A stretch of DNA of 64,000 nucleotides from an uncultured Chloroflexota bacterium (GTDB lineage: Bacteria > Chloroflexota > Dehalococcoidia > CAUJGQ01), in contig CALFMN010000021.1 of the NCBI GenBank assembly GCA_937879875.1, positions 62,001-126,000 of the forward strand. Direction: 5' to 3'. Each line of letters opens with the position of its first letter. Positions within the stretch are counted from its first letter, which is position 1. The notes under the pieces are model-generated. The model ran no database searches. It saw only the letters and a list, made by a program, of their open reading frames with translations, and was not told the origin of the DNA. A program made the translations under genes and the position numbers. Below, piece by piece: positions 26,281-34,881 of this stretch.

Positions 26281-26802
26281 CTACATCCCCTGGCCGGTCG
26301 TCTCCTGCAACTCGCGCGTGAGCCAGATCTCGCCGAGGTGCTGGTTGCCGTGCGCGATCACGGTCTGGCCGATCGCCTGTAGGATCGGGATCTCACCGAA
26401 AGGCATGACTTTGACGATACGGTTCATCTCGTCGGCGGTGAGGCCGGCGTAATAGGGTGCGGTGCTTTCCCAGACGGCACGGGCGTAGGGCAGGAACTCG
26501 GCCGGCGGCGGCACGGTCATGGCGTGCGCCTCGTCGGGCTCCATGCCGGTGCCCTGTGCCGCTTTCGGCAGGTGCCACTGCTGATCGAGTCCCTGCTCAA
26601 GCCAGACGGTGTTCTTGCGCTGCAACACGAAGTTGACGACGTTGTCCTCCGTGCGAATCCAGTGCCAGGCGGTGAAGCCGATGTGGTTGGTAGTGGGACC
26701 GAGGCGACGCTGCCACTGCTCCAGCGAAAGATCCTCCAGCGCCTTCGCGTAGTTTTCGTGCAGTTGGTCGATGAAGTGACGCAGATAGTCACGGATCTCC
26801 AC
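26281..26802 (-). CDS. DinB-like family protein
   Basis: This 173-residue protein is a paralogue-like relative of the DinB gene at 10465. It has VEIRDYLRHFIDQLHENYAK, FTAWHWIRTEDNVVNFVLQR and a final IAHGNQHLGEIWLTREL with the conserved His. GTG 26802 is chosen because CAGGAG lies seven bases upstream. It is encoded 62 bases beyond the LacI regulator gene on the same strand and may share its transcript. Confidence 0.82.
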   Translation of the reverse strand: MEIRDYLRHFIDQLHENYAKALEDLSLEQWQRRLGPTTNHIGFTAWHWIRTEDNVVNFVLQRKNTVWLEQGLDQQWHLPKAAQGTGMEPDEAHAMTVPPPAEFLPYARAVWESTAPYYAGLTADEMNRIVKVMPFGEIPILQAIGQTVIAHGNQHLGEIWLTRELQETTGQGM

Positions 26803-26864
26803 GGTCGTGCTCCTGCCGGCCGGCGGCGTCAAGGCGGCGCCGGCCGCGCCCCGCATTCTGCCGT

Positions 26865-27905
26865 CTACTTGCCCGCCGGCGCAACCGGCCGTGCCGGCGC
26901 GATCGACTCGCGCACCACCAGCTCGGAGCGCTGAACCAACGTCTGCTCGCGCGCCTCGCCTGCTGCCACGGCGAAGAACAGTTCCGCAGCGCGGCGGCCG
27001 AATTCGCTGTAGTCGAGCCGGATCACGCTGATCGGCGGTTCGAAGGCGTTGGCCCAGAGCGAATCGCCGTGCGCGAGCAGCGAGACATCGCGCGGCATGC
27101 GCAGACCGGCCTCGCGCACGGCGAGCAGCATGCCAGGCGTGAAGCGGTGCATGCCGGCGATCAGTGCCGTCGGCCGGTCGGGCCGGGCCAGCATCTCGCT
27201 GGTAAAGGTACGTGCCTCGTCCAGATTCTGCGCGGCGTACAGTAGTGACTCATCGACCGAGACGCCGGCTGCGGCGTGCGCTTTGCGGTAGTCGCGCATG
27301 CGCACGGACATGCTGGCCACCGGTTGGGCCGGCTCGCTGCCGTAGGAGCGGATGATCAGGCCGATGCGCCGGTGGCCCAGATCGAACAGCAGCCGGAAGG
27401 CCGAGCGCGCGGCCTCCTCTTCGTCGACGACGATCTCCGGCTCCATGCCGCTGGGCGAGCGCTGACCCATCACGATCACCGGGATGCCCGTGGCCCGTGC
27501 CGCGGCGATCTGCTCCTGATAGGGGCCGAGCGGATGGATCAGGATGCCGTCGACGCGCTGGCCGTAGAGCCGGTCGAGGTGCGTGCCCTGGGCGCTGAAG
27601 GAGCCGGCCGCGTCGCAGACGAACAGGCTGCGGCCGCGGGCCGCGGCGACTTGCTCGATGCCGTGCAGGATGTCGGTGAAGGTCGGATTGGTGAGATCGG
27701 GCACGACCACGCCGATCGTGCCGGTGCGGGCGAGGCGCAGGCTGCGCGCGGCGGCGTTCGGCCGGTAGCCGAGCTGCGCGATCGCCTCTTCGACCAGGCG
27801 GCGCAGGCCGGGGTGAACCGAGCGGTCGCCATTGACGACGCGCGAGACCGTCGCGATGGAGACGTTGGCCGCGCGGCCGACGTCGCGGATGGTAGCCACG
27901 GGCAC
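26865..27905 (-). CDS. LacI-family transcriptional regulator
   Basis: This 346-residue regulator has a complete HTH (TIRDVGRAANVSIATVSRVV) and hinge (YRPNAAARSLRLARTGTIGV). The periplasmic-binding-protein-like effector domain has FVCDAAGSFSAQGTH and GHRRIGLIIRSYGSEP. It should bind a sugar or related ligand, but no transporter or catabolic gene is adjacent to name it. The downstream DinB gene is 62 bases away. Confidence 0.9.
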   Translation of the reverse strand: MPVATIRDVGRAANVSIATVSRVVNGDRSVHPGLRRLVEEAIAQLGYRPNAAARSLRLARTGTIGVVVPDLTNPTFTDILHGIEQVAAARGRSLFVCDAAGSFSAQGTHLDRLYGQRVDGILIHPLGPYQEQIAAARATGIPVIVMGQRSPSGMEPEIVVDEEEAARSAFRLLFDLGHRRIGLIIRSYGSEPAQPVASMSVRMRDYRKAHAAAGVSVDESLLYAAQNLDEARTFTSEMLARPDRPTALIAGMHRFTPGMLLAVREAGLRMPRDVSLLAHGDSLWANAFEPPISVIRLDYSEFGRRAAELFFAVAAGEAREQTLVQRSELVVRESIAPARPVAPAGK

Positions 27906-27982
27906 CCTCGCGCCGGGCGACTTGCGCGAAAAGGTTTACCGGCCGCCGAAGTATCCCGCCGCGTCGCAACGATGTCAAGACG

Positions 27983-28091
27983 GCTGAAGGGTGAAGGGTG
28001 AGAGGTGAAGCGTGAACGTGCTGCATGGTTGGCCCGTACTCTGGTGTACGACTCGCCGCTCGCCTGCACCCTGCACCCTCAACCCTGGCCC
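27983..28091. repeat. Imperfect inverted repeat of GAAGGGTGA/CACCCT units
   Basis: Tandem GAAGGGTGA-like units (27983-28016) face tandem CTGCACCCT/CAACCCT units (28064-28091) across about 45 bases. The pattern is a small intergenic repeat between the LacI gene and the family A element. No ORF. Confidence 0.45.
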
Positions 28092-28107
28092 TGGCGTGTA
28101 GAATGCA

Positions 28108-28389
28108 GGCGCTCGCGGCGGGCCTAGCCCTGGTTTCGCACACGAAACCTGTCCCTTTCCGACGCGGAAAGGGTTTTGGCTGCGGAGGACTCCCGACGCC
28201 AATCCTGCCTGCGCGGCAACCGAGGAGTCGCCGCGCGCCCGCAGGCCTGATCACGCGATCAGCGGTCACATGATCGAAAGGTGGAAAATCCTCCCAACGA
28301 GAAAACCCTTCCCGTGTCGGGAAGGGAGACGCGGCGCTTTTTAGATCGCCGCTCCACGGCGATGAGGGCGCGGCGGGGTTAGGTGACGG
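28108..28389. repeat. Family A inverted-repeat element, copy 3 (divergent)
   Basis: The left end has CCTAGCCCTGG, then the hairpin GGTTTCG-CACA-CGAAACC (near 28131-28149), then TGTCCCTTTCCGACGCGGAA, matching copies 1 and 2 in layout. The right end has CCCTTCCCGTGTCGGGAAGG and GGGGTTAGGTG. Between them the right arm holds a different, longer structured insert with ATCGCCGCTCCACGGCGAT. The right end runs into the proposed GTG start of the SDR gene. Confidence 0.7.
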
Positions 28390-29153
28390 TGCAGGTGGAC
28401 GAGTTCGATCTGAAGGGCGAGGTTGCGCTGGTGACGGGCGGCAACGGCGGCATCGGCCGCGGTATCGCCGTCGGGCTGGCCCGGGCGGGCGCCGATATTG
28501 TGATCGCGGCGCGCGACGAGGCGAAGACGGCGGACGCCCGCGCCGAGGTCGAGGCGCTGGGCCGTCGCTGCGTCGGTGTGCGCTGCGACGTGAGCCGCCG
28601 CGCCGAGCTGCAGGCCGCGGTACAGATCGCGCGCGATGCGCTGGGCAAGCTCAGCATCGTCGTGGCGAACGCGGGCATCGCCGTGCGCGGGGCGCCGCAG
28701 TCGCTGGCGGAAGAAGATTGGCTGCGGGTGATCGGCACGAACCTGAACGGCGTCTTCTTCGCCGCGCAGACGGCGCATCCGGCGCTTGTGGCGAACGGCG
28801 GCGGCAAGGTGATCACGATCGGCTCCGAGTACTCATTGTTCGGCAGCCCGACCGTGCCGTCGTATTCGGCCAGCAAAGGCGGCGTGGTGCAACTGACGAA
28901 GTCGCTGGCGGTGGCCTGGGCGCGGGACAACATCCAGGTCAACTGCATCATCCCCGGCTGGGTGCGCACCGACCTGACCGCACCGGTCATGGAAGACAAA
29001 GAGAGCTACGAGCGCATCGTCGGCCGCACGCCGGCGCGCCGCTTCGCCGAGCCCGAAGAGCTGGCCGGCGCCGCCGTCTTCCTCGCCTCGCGCGCCTCGA
29101 ATTTTGTGACCGGCCAGAGCCTGGTGGTGGACGGCGGCTACTCGATCGCCTGA
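28383..29153 (+). CDS. Short-chain dehydrogenase/reductase
   Basis: This 256-residue SDR shows ALVTGGNGGIGRGIAVGLAR, VVANAGIAV, GGKVITIGSEYSLFGSPTVP and the catalytic YSASKGG, with VNCIIPGWVRTDLT after it. Arg in IVIAARDEAK suggests NADP(H). It resembles gluconate/3-oxoacyl reductase-like SDRs. The start is uncertain: GTG codons at 28383, 28389 and 28395 are all possible, and the first lies inside the end of a family A repeat, with no strong ribosome site. Confidence 0.87.
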   Translation: MTVQVDEFDLKGEVALVTGGNGGIGRGIAVGLARAGADIVIAARDEAKTADARAEVEALGRRCVGVRCDVSRRAELQAAVQIARDALGKLSIVVANAGIAVRGAPQSLAEEDWLRVIGTNLNGVFFAAQTAHPALVANGGGKVITIGSEYSLFGSPTVPSYSASKGGVVQLTKSLAVAWARDNIQVNCIIPGWVRTDLTAPVMEDKESYERIVGRTPARRFAEPEELAGAAVFLASRASNFVTGQSLVVDGGYSIA

Positions 29154-29238
29154 ACGTTGCCAGCGCCGCGCTGTGCTGGCTATGCTCGCGCTGGCACAAG
29201 ATCATTCGGAGCCGTTCCCTGCGCCGTGAGGCCGCGCG

Positions 29239-32055
29239 ATGGCCGAACTGCCGACTGGCACGCTCACCTTTCTCTTCACCGACGTGGAGGGCAGCACGCG
29301 CCTGTGGGAGCGGCACCCGCAGGCGATGCGCCGGATCATGGCCCGTCACGACGCGCTGCTGACCCAATGCTTCGAACAACACAAAGGTGTCGTCGTGCGC
29401 CCGCGTGGGGAGGGCGACTCGCTGTTCGCCGTCTTCATGCGGGCGAGCGATGCCGTCACCGCGGCACTCGAAGGGCAGCGCGTGCTGCTTACAGAGGATT
29501 GGGGCGCGATCGGGCCGCTGCGGGTGCGCATGGGCTTGCACACGGGCGAGGCGGACCTGCGCGCGGGGGACTACTACGGCAGCGCCGTGAATCGCTGCGC
29601 CCGCATCCGCGCCGCCGGCCACGGCGGCCAGGTGCTGCTCTCCGAGGCGACGGCGAAGCTCGTGCGCGAAACGCTGCCGGACGGCGCAACGCTGCTGGAC
29701 CTCGGCCGGCACCGGCTGCGCGACCTGAGCGAGCCAGAGCAACTGTTCCAACTCATTGCCGCAGACCTCCCCGGCACGTTTCCACCGCTGAAGACGTTGG
29801 AGAGCCGGCCCAACAACCTGCCGCTGCAGCTCACCAGCTTCGTCGGTCGCGGGCGCGAGCTGGCCGAGCTTGCAAGCCTGCTGAAAACGGCGCGTTTGGT
29901 GACGCTCACTGGCCCCGGCGGCACCGGCAAAACGCGGTTGGCGCTGCACGTCGCCGCTGGGCTGCTGGACGGCTTCTCCGATGGCGTGTTCTTTGTGGAC
30001 CTGGCGTCGCTGCAGGATCCGGCGCTCGTGCCCGCGGCGGTCGCCCAGGCCCTCGGTGTCCAGGGCCTGCCGGAGGTGTCGGCCCGCGAGAGCGTGCTGC
30101 GCTTCCTCCGGGACAAACAGGTGCTGCTCGTGCTGGACAACTACGAGCACCTGTTGGCAGCGGCTGAATTCGCAGCGGCGCTGCTTCAGGCGGCGCCGGC
30201 GGTGCGCCTCCTCGTGACGAGCCGCGCGCCGCTGCGGGTGACCGGCGAGCGGGAATATGCGGTTGCGCCCTTGCTGGCGCCGCAGGAGCGCGTGCACTCG
30301 GCAGCGGAGCTGGCGCAGAATCCGGCAGTGCAACTCTTCGTGCAGCGGGCACAGGCCGTGCGAGCCGACTTCGCGCTGAGCGATGCAAACGCCTCGACCG
30401 TGGCGGCCACCTGCGCACGGCTGGACGGCTTGCCGCTGGCGCTCGAACTGGCGGCGGCGCGGATGCGTGCGTTGCCAGTGGCAGCGCTGCTGGCGCGATT
30501 GGAGCAGCGCTTGCCGATCTTGACGGGCGGCGCACGGGACGTGCCGGCGCGCCAGCAGACGTTGCGGGACGCGATCGCCTGGAGCTACGCCCTGCTTGAG
30601 CCGGCGGAGCAGCGCTTGTTCCGACGGGTTGGCGTGTTTGCCGGCGGCTGTACGCTGGCGTTGGCGGAGGCCGTCTGCACCGCCGACGGCGACCTCGGCC
30701 TCGACGTGCTGGACGGCGTCGGTTCGCTGGTGGAGAAGAGCCTGCTGCGCGAAGTCGACGGCCAGGCGGGAGAGCCCCGCTACCGCATGTTGGAGACCAT
30801 CCGCGAGTTTGCCCTCGGGGAGCTTGAGGCCCATGGCGAAGCGGAGGCTGTACGGCGGCACCTGGCGGTGCAGGTGTTACAGCTGGTCCGACAGGCCGCC
30901 GTGGCGGGTGCCCAGGAGCGCCTGGACGTCGACCTGGATAATGCCCGGACCGTGCTGGGGTGGTGCGTCGAACACATGGAGTTGGCGGTGGGGGTGCGAT
31001 TGTTCTGGGCGTTGCGCTGGTATCTGCACTACCGTGGACTCGGAAAGGAGCTCAACCTGTGGCGCCAGCGCCTCCTCGCCCTGCCGGACGCCTCGGCGCC
31101 GAGCGTTTCTCGGGCGCGGCTGCTTGGAATCACGCTGTTTGACCCGCTCTCCCTCGCCGAACAGGAGCGCGCGGTGCTTGAGCTCGAGGAAGCCATTGGC
31201 CTCAGTCGTGCCCTGGGCGACGCGTCCTGCCTCGCCGATGCGCTCCAACACCTTGCGGTGCTGCGGATGAGTCAGGGCCGGTTTGACGCGCTGGTGCCGC
31301 CGGCAGAAGAAGCGCTCCCGCTGTATCTCGCAGCGGGAGCGCCACAGGCCGCTGCCTCTATGCAGCTCTTCCTGGTTCATGCCGCGCTTTCCCGCGGCGA
31401 TATCGCCACCGCAGAAGCGCTGGTCGCGGCCAATCGGGCGCTCGAGGGCACGAAACGCTCGTCGCCCGGCCTATCAGCGGAGTCCGCGCTCGCAGAGGCG
31501 CACGGCGACCATGGGCGGGCGCGGGTGTTCCTGGAGGAGTCGGCTCGAGCGGCGGCCGCGTTACAGGGGGAGCAGAGCCCTGACAGACTGGCCCGCCTCG
31601 CCATGCTCGTGCAGGTCACCCTGCGCCAAGGGGACACGCGGGGCGCGGTGGCACGCTGCACCGAGAGTCTCGCCGTGGAACGCCGTGTGGGGCCCTCGCG
31701 CTTTCTGGCGGCGGTCTTGACGGTGCTCGCCCAGGCGGCGGAGCGCTGTGGCCGGCTGCCCGCCAGCGCACGGCTGTTGGCCGCCGTCGACGGGCAACGG
31801 CGAACGTTCGCCGTGGAGGTGCCGGGCGTGCAGGAGGCGCAGCAGGCGGCGGTGGCGCGGGTGCGGGTCGCGCTGGGCGAGGCGGCGTTCGCCGAAGCGT
31901 GGGCGGTGGGCGAGGCGCTTGCTCCGGAGGAAGCCATCGAGCTTGGCCTGGCTGTTGCCGGGGAGCTGGCGGCCGGCCCAGCGGCCCTCATCCTCACCCC
32001 CGTCCCCTCTCCTTCTCCCAATCCTGGAGAGAAGGAAAGGGGCGATCCGGCGTGA
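29239..32055 (+). CDS. Class III adenylate/guanylate cyclase - AAA/NB-ARC ATPase - TPR protein
   Basis: This 938-residue signalling protein begins with a class III cyclase domain (about 1-170): FLFTDVEGSTRLWERHP, RPRGEGDSLFAVF and SAVNRCARIRAAGHGGQVLL carry the metal Asp and the NxxxR transition-state residues. A STAND-type ATPase follows, with P-loop TLTGPGGTGKTRLALHV (near 225) and VLLVLDNYEHL, then TPR-like repeats. Such cyclase-LuxR/AfsR-like ATPases are abundant in Chloroflexota and actinobacteria. The last ~25 residues (LTPVPSPSPNPGEKERGD) are encoded by a family B repeat element, so the original C-terminus was probably different. No HTH is seen. Confidence 0.9.
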   Translation: MAELPTGTLTFLFTDVEGSTRLWERHPQAMRRIMARHDALLTQCFEQHKGVVVRPRGEGDSLFAVFMRASDAVTAALEGQRVLLTEDWGAIGPLRVRMGLHTGEADLRAGDYYGSAVNRCARIRAAGHGGQVLLSEATAKLVRETLPDGATLLDLGRHRLRDLSEPEQLFQLIAADLPGTFPPLKTLESRPNNLPLQLTSFVGRGRELAELASLLKTARLVTLTGPGGTGKTRLALHVAAGLLDGFSDGVFFVDLASLQDPALVPAAVAQALGVQGLPEVSARESVLRFLRDKQVLLVLDNYEHLLAAAEFAAALLQAAPAVRLLVTSRAPLRVTGEREYAVAPLLAPQERVHSAAELAQNPAVQLFVQRAQAVRADFALSDANASTVAATCARLDGLPLALELAAARMRALPVAALLARLEQRLPILTGGARDVPARQQTLRDAIAWSYALLEPAEQRLFRRVGVFAGGCTLALAEAVCTADGDLGLDVLDGVGSLVEKSLLREVDGQAGEPRYRMLETIREFALGELEAHGEAEAVRRHLAVQVLQLVRQAAVAGAQERLDVDLDNARTVLGWCVEHMELAVGVRLFWALRWYLHYRGLGKELNLWRQRLLALPDASAPSVSRARLLGITLFDPLSLAEQERAVLELEEAIGLSRALGDASCLADALQHLAVLRMSQGRFDALVPPAEEALPLYLAAGAPQAAASMQLFLVHAALSRGDIATAEALVAANRALEGTKRSSPGLSAESALAEAHGDHGRARVFLEESARAAAALQGEQSPDRLARLAMLVQVTLRQGDTRGAVARCTESLAVERRVGPSRFLAAVLTVLAQAAERCGRLPASARLLAAVDGQRRTFAVEVPGVQEAQQAAVARVRVALGEAAFAEAWAVGEALAPEEAIELGLAVAGELAAGPAALILTPVPSPSPNPGEKERGDPA

Positions 32056-32288
32056 AGCGTTCCGGAGGGCGTCGGGCCAGCAATCGCCTGTAGGGGCGCA
32101 CGGCGTGCGCCCTTCGCGGCCAAAGCCGCGCCCAACGGCGCGCCGGATAACCCGGTGCTCTTGTGGATCGCCGCAACGCCAACCATCTCCATCAACCTGC
32201 TAACCCGGCGCCCTTTCGGATCGCTTCATGCCGGATCGCCCCTTTCCCTCCAGAATTGGGGGAAAGGGGACGGGGGATGGAGGGCCAG
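31983..32288. repeat. Family B element, copy B3, overlapping the cyclase gene end
   Basis: The left end (GGCCCTCATCCTCACCCCCG and CTTCTCCCAATCCTGGAGAG) lies inside the last codons of the cyclase gene. The right end (CCCCTTTCCCTCCAGAATTGG to GGATGGAGGGCC) ends near 32288. The interior carries a second short repeat (GTAGGGGCGCACGGCGTGCG, near 32091). Confidence 0.75.
32089..32122. repeat. Short GTAGGGGCGCAC...GTGCGCCC repeat
   Basis: TAGGGGCGCACGGCGTGCGC followed by CCTTCGCGGCC contains a GGGCGCAC/GTGCGCCC hairpin. A related unit in the opposite orientation occurs near 39226-39252 (GGGCGCACCACTGTGTGCCC). It is a small dispersed repeat nested in a family B element. Confidence 0.5.
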
Positions 32289-32330
32289 CCGCGCTATGAT
32301 GGCGCTGCGTTTCTGCTCAGGAGCTACGCC

Positions 32331-33938
32331 ATGACGACGCTGCACACCACCAGCCGCACGCTACCGCGGTTCACGTTGCAGGACGGCGAGGGCCGCGAGC
32401 GCCGCTTCCCCAGCGGCCGCCATGCCCTGCTCTGCTTCGTGAAAGAGGACTGTCCCACCTGCCGTCTCTCGATGCCGCTGGTCGAGGCGGCGCACCGCGC
32501 CTTCGGCGAGGCGCTCGACATCTGGGCGATCGGCCAGGACGAAGCGGGCAACGCGAAGCTGGTGGACGAGTTCGGCCTCAGCGTCCCCATGCTGGACGAC
32601 ACGGCGCTGAAGGTTTCGTACGCCTACGACCTCGACACCGTGCCCACGGTGATCCTTGCGGACGGCAGCGGCGCCGAACAGCGGCACTTCGTCGGCTTCG
32701 ATAAGGCCGACTGGCTGGATCTGGTGCGCGCGCTGGCGCGGCTGGCGGGCGGCGCGGCGCCGGCGGTCGATTGGGCGTCCTATCCCGAGTCGCGGCCGGG
32801 CTGCGGCTCGAAGTCGGTCGAGCCGGGCATCGCCGAGCGGCTGGCGGCGGAGGCCGAGGGCAGCCCGCTGCGGGCGCGGCGCATCGAGGTCGGCGAGGGC
32901 GACGACGTTTTCGAGTTCATGTTCGACCAGGGGCTGACGGACGGCCTGCCCGTGGTGCCGCCCACACCGGAGCGGGTGCTGCGTATGCTGCACGGCACAC
33001 GGCGCGATCCGCAGGAGGTTGTAGCCGTGGTGCCGCCGAACATGGCGCCGGCCACGGTCGAGAAGGTCGCGGCCAACGCGGTGCTGGCCGGCTGCAAGCC
33101 CGCGTACCTGCCTGTCGTGATCGCCGCGCTTGAGGCCGTCTGCACCGATACATTCAACATCCACGGCGTGAACGCCACGACCTGGGCAGCCAGCCCGGTG
33201 ATCGTCGTCAACGGCCCGATCCGCGACCGCATCGGCATGAACTACGGGCTGATGGCGCTGGGCTACGGCAACCGCGCCAACGCCACGATCGGCCGCGCGC
33301 TGAAGCTGTGCATCCGCAACCTCGGCGGCGCCAGGCCGGGCGGCGTCGAACGCTCGGTGCTCGGCTCGCCGGGCAAATACACGATGTGCTTCGCCGAGCA
33401 CGAGGCGCGCAGCCCCTGGCAGCCGCTGCACGTGGAGCGCGGCTTCCGCCCGGAACAGAGCGTGGTCACCGTCTTCGGCCTCGAAGTCTCGCCCCGCCAC
33501 ATCGCCGACCAGACCTCGCGCACGGCGCGGCAGCTCGGCGGCAGCCTCGGCCTGGGCCTTGAGGCGTGCTGGCTGCCGAAGGCGCACGGCCAGGGCGATG
33601 TGCTGCTCGTCGTCTGCCCCGAACACGTTGATACGCTCTGGCGCGACCGCTGGACCAAAGCGCAACTGCGCGAGCGCATTCAGGAGATCACGTCGCGGCC
33701 CGTGCGCGAGCTGCTGGCGGACGACGAAAGCGGCGAAGGCATTCCCCGCTCACGCTTCGGTCCGGGTGGTCCGAGCGAGGAGGAGCTAAACCGGCGCATT
33801 CCCAAGTTCCGCTCGCCGGAGAACATCCACATCGTCGTGGCCGGCGGCGAGGGCGGCAAGTTCTCCTCGGTTTTCGCCGGCTGGGTCAGCGGCCCGACAG
33901 GTTCGTCCTCCGTCAGCCGCGTGATCGAAGAGGTGTGA
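32331..33938 (+). CDS. Thioredoxin/TlpA-like domain fused to a large uncharacterised domain
   Basis: This 535-residue protein has an N-terminal thioredoxin-like domain (about 1-145) with ALLCFVKEDCPTCRLSMPLV, a CPTC redox motif. A second domain of about 340 residues follows (LTDGLPVVPPTPERVLRMLH, VVPPNMAPATVEKVAANAVL, GMNYGLMALGYGNRANATIG). I do not know an enzyme with that domain. The gene lies upstream of the UGSC selenoprotein on the same strand, separated by a family B repeat, and both are probably redox-related. AGGAG precedes ATG 32331; the longer frame is rejected. The CxxC here is all Cys, with no Sec codon. Confidence 0.8.
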   Translation: MTTLHTTSRTLPRFTLQDGEGRERRFPSGRHALLCFVKEDCPTCRLSMPLVEAAHRAFGEALDIWAIGQDEAGNAKLVDEFGLSVPMLDDTALKVSYAYDLDTVPTVILADGSGAEQRHFVGFDKADWLDLVRALARLAGGAAPAVDWASYPESRPGCGSKSVEPGIAERLAAEAEGSPLRARRIEVGEGDDVFEFMFDQGLTDGLPVVPPTPERVLRMLHGTRRDPQEVVAVVPPNMAPATVEKVAANAVLAGCKPAYLPVVIAALEAVCTDTFNIHGVNATTWAASPVIVVNGPIRDRIGMNYGLMALGYGNRANATIGRALKLCIRNLGGARPGGVERSVLGSPGKYTMCFAEHEARSPWQPLHVERGFRPEQSVVTVFGLEVSPRHIADQTSRTARQLGGSLGLGLEACWLPKAHGQGDVLLVVCPEHVDTLWRDRWTKAQLRERIQEITSRPVRELLADDESGEGIPRSRFGPGGPSEEELNRRIPKFRSPENIHIVVAGGEGGKFSSVFAGWVSGPTGSSSVSRVIEEV

Positions 33939-33954
33939 GTGCGGCCGGCGCGCT

Positions 33955-34120
33955 CGGCCCTCTATCCCCCTACCCCTTTCCCCCAATCCTGGAGGGAAAG
34001 GGGCGATCCTGGGTTGGAGCGATCCGATACTGGGCAGGGTTAACCGTGCCGGCCACGGAACGCCCGACCCAAGATCGCCCCTCGCCCAGGATTGGGAGAG
34101 GGGAAGGGGGTGAGGGCCGA
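33955..34120. repeat. Family B inverted-repeat element, copy B2
   Basis: GGCCCTCTATCCCCCTACCC plus TTCCCCCAATCCTGGAGGG at the left mirror CGCCCAGGATTGGGAGAGGG...GTGAGGGCC at the right. Length (~165 bp), end sequences and the GCGATCCGAT core match copy B1. It sits between the thioredoxin-like gene and the UGSC gene. Confidence 0.85.
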
Positions 34121-34210
34121 CGCCCGCGCACGCCCCAGCATTTCGCCGTACACTAAGGCCGGTCCGCGCATAGTCGTGCGCCGGGCGCCAGCAGCCAGCG
34201 GGAGGATAGG

Positions 34211-34729
34211 ATGACGACCCTCATCGACCCCACGGACGAACGTGTGCCCATTCGCCGGCAGCTCACGCGCCGGCCGGAGGCGATCACCGGCACGGTCGCG
34301 TTGCTGGACATCAGCAAGCCGCGCGGCGACGTGCTGATCGCGGAGCTGGAGGCGCGCCTTGCCGAGCGGCTGCCCGCGGTCACAATCAAGCGCTACAAGA
34401 AGCCAACCTTCACCAAGCCGGCGCCCGACGAACTGCGCCGCGAGATCGCGCAGGAGGCGGACTTCGTCATCGAAGCCCTTGCCGATTGAGGGTCATGCAC
34501 GACGTGCAGTGTGCACGACACGGTGTGGTTCGAAATCCAGGGCAAGCCGAGCGTCTTCGTCGCCTCCAACGTCTTCGTCACCGCCGCCGAGGCACAGTCC
34601 GCCGCGCTGGGGCTGCCGGACGTGCGGCGCATCTTCGTCCCGCACCCGATCCAGGACGCGGCCGACGACGAAATGCGTGCGAAAGCCGACGCGATCGTGG
34701 ACGAGGTCATCGCCGCGCTGGTGGACTGA
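34211..34729 (+). CDS. UGSC-family selenoprotein (TGA at 34487 read as selenocysteine)
   Basis: The frame opens MTTLIDPTDERVPIRRQLTR and reaches ADFVIEALAD, then TGA at 34487-34489. The same frame continues GSCTTCSVHDTVWFEIQGK and PSVFVASNVFVTAAEAQSAA to a stop at 34729. Reading TGA as Sec gives EALAD-U-GSC, the defining motif of the UGSC family (Sec, or Cys in homologues). The product has 172 residues with Sec at 93, the normal size. Codons after the TGA stay under protein-like constraint. GGGAGGATAGG precedes the ATG. A hairpin begins two bases after the TGA. The family's reaction is not established; a thiol/selenol redox role is likely. Selenocysteine machinery is not in this window. Confidence 0.88.
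34490..34519 (+). promoter_or_regulatory. Candidate bacterial SECIS hairpin
   Basis: GTCATGCAC (34492-34500) can pair with GTGCACGAC (34511-34519): three pairs, one A-C mismatch, then five pairs, around a 10-base loop. The loop lies 12-21 bases after the UGA, the usual spacing for bacterial SECIS elements inside the coding region. A shorter competing stem (TGCAC/GTGCA at 34496-34508) exists. Confidence 0.55.
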
Positions 34730-34736
34730 AGGCGGG

Positions 34737-34800
34737 CCGCCGGCCCTCATCGTCTCCTTCCTCCTTCCTCCAATCCGCCGGAAGGAGACGATCATGCACC
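34737..34800. repeat. Family B half element, copy B6
   Basis: CCGGCCCTCATCGTCTCCTT and the paired GGAAGGAGACGATCATG form a hairpin-like half element just after the selenoprotein stop. The stem CATCGTCTCCTTCC/GGAAGGAGACGAT may also act as its terminator. The rest up to 34881 holds no gene that I can see. Confidence 0.6.
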
Positions 34801-34881
34801 GTGCGTTCCGAGCACCCGACGGTTAACCCGGCTCGGTCCGAGTGGTGCTCCCCACGATCGCTCCGTGCCCGTGGTCTAATA

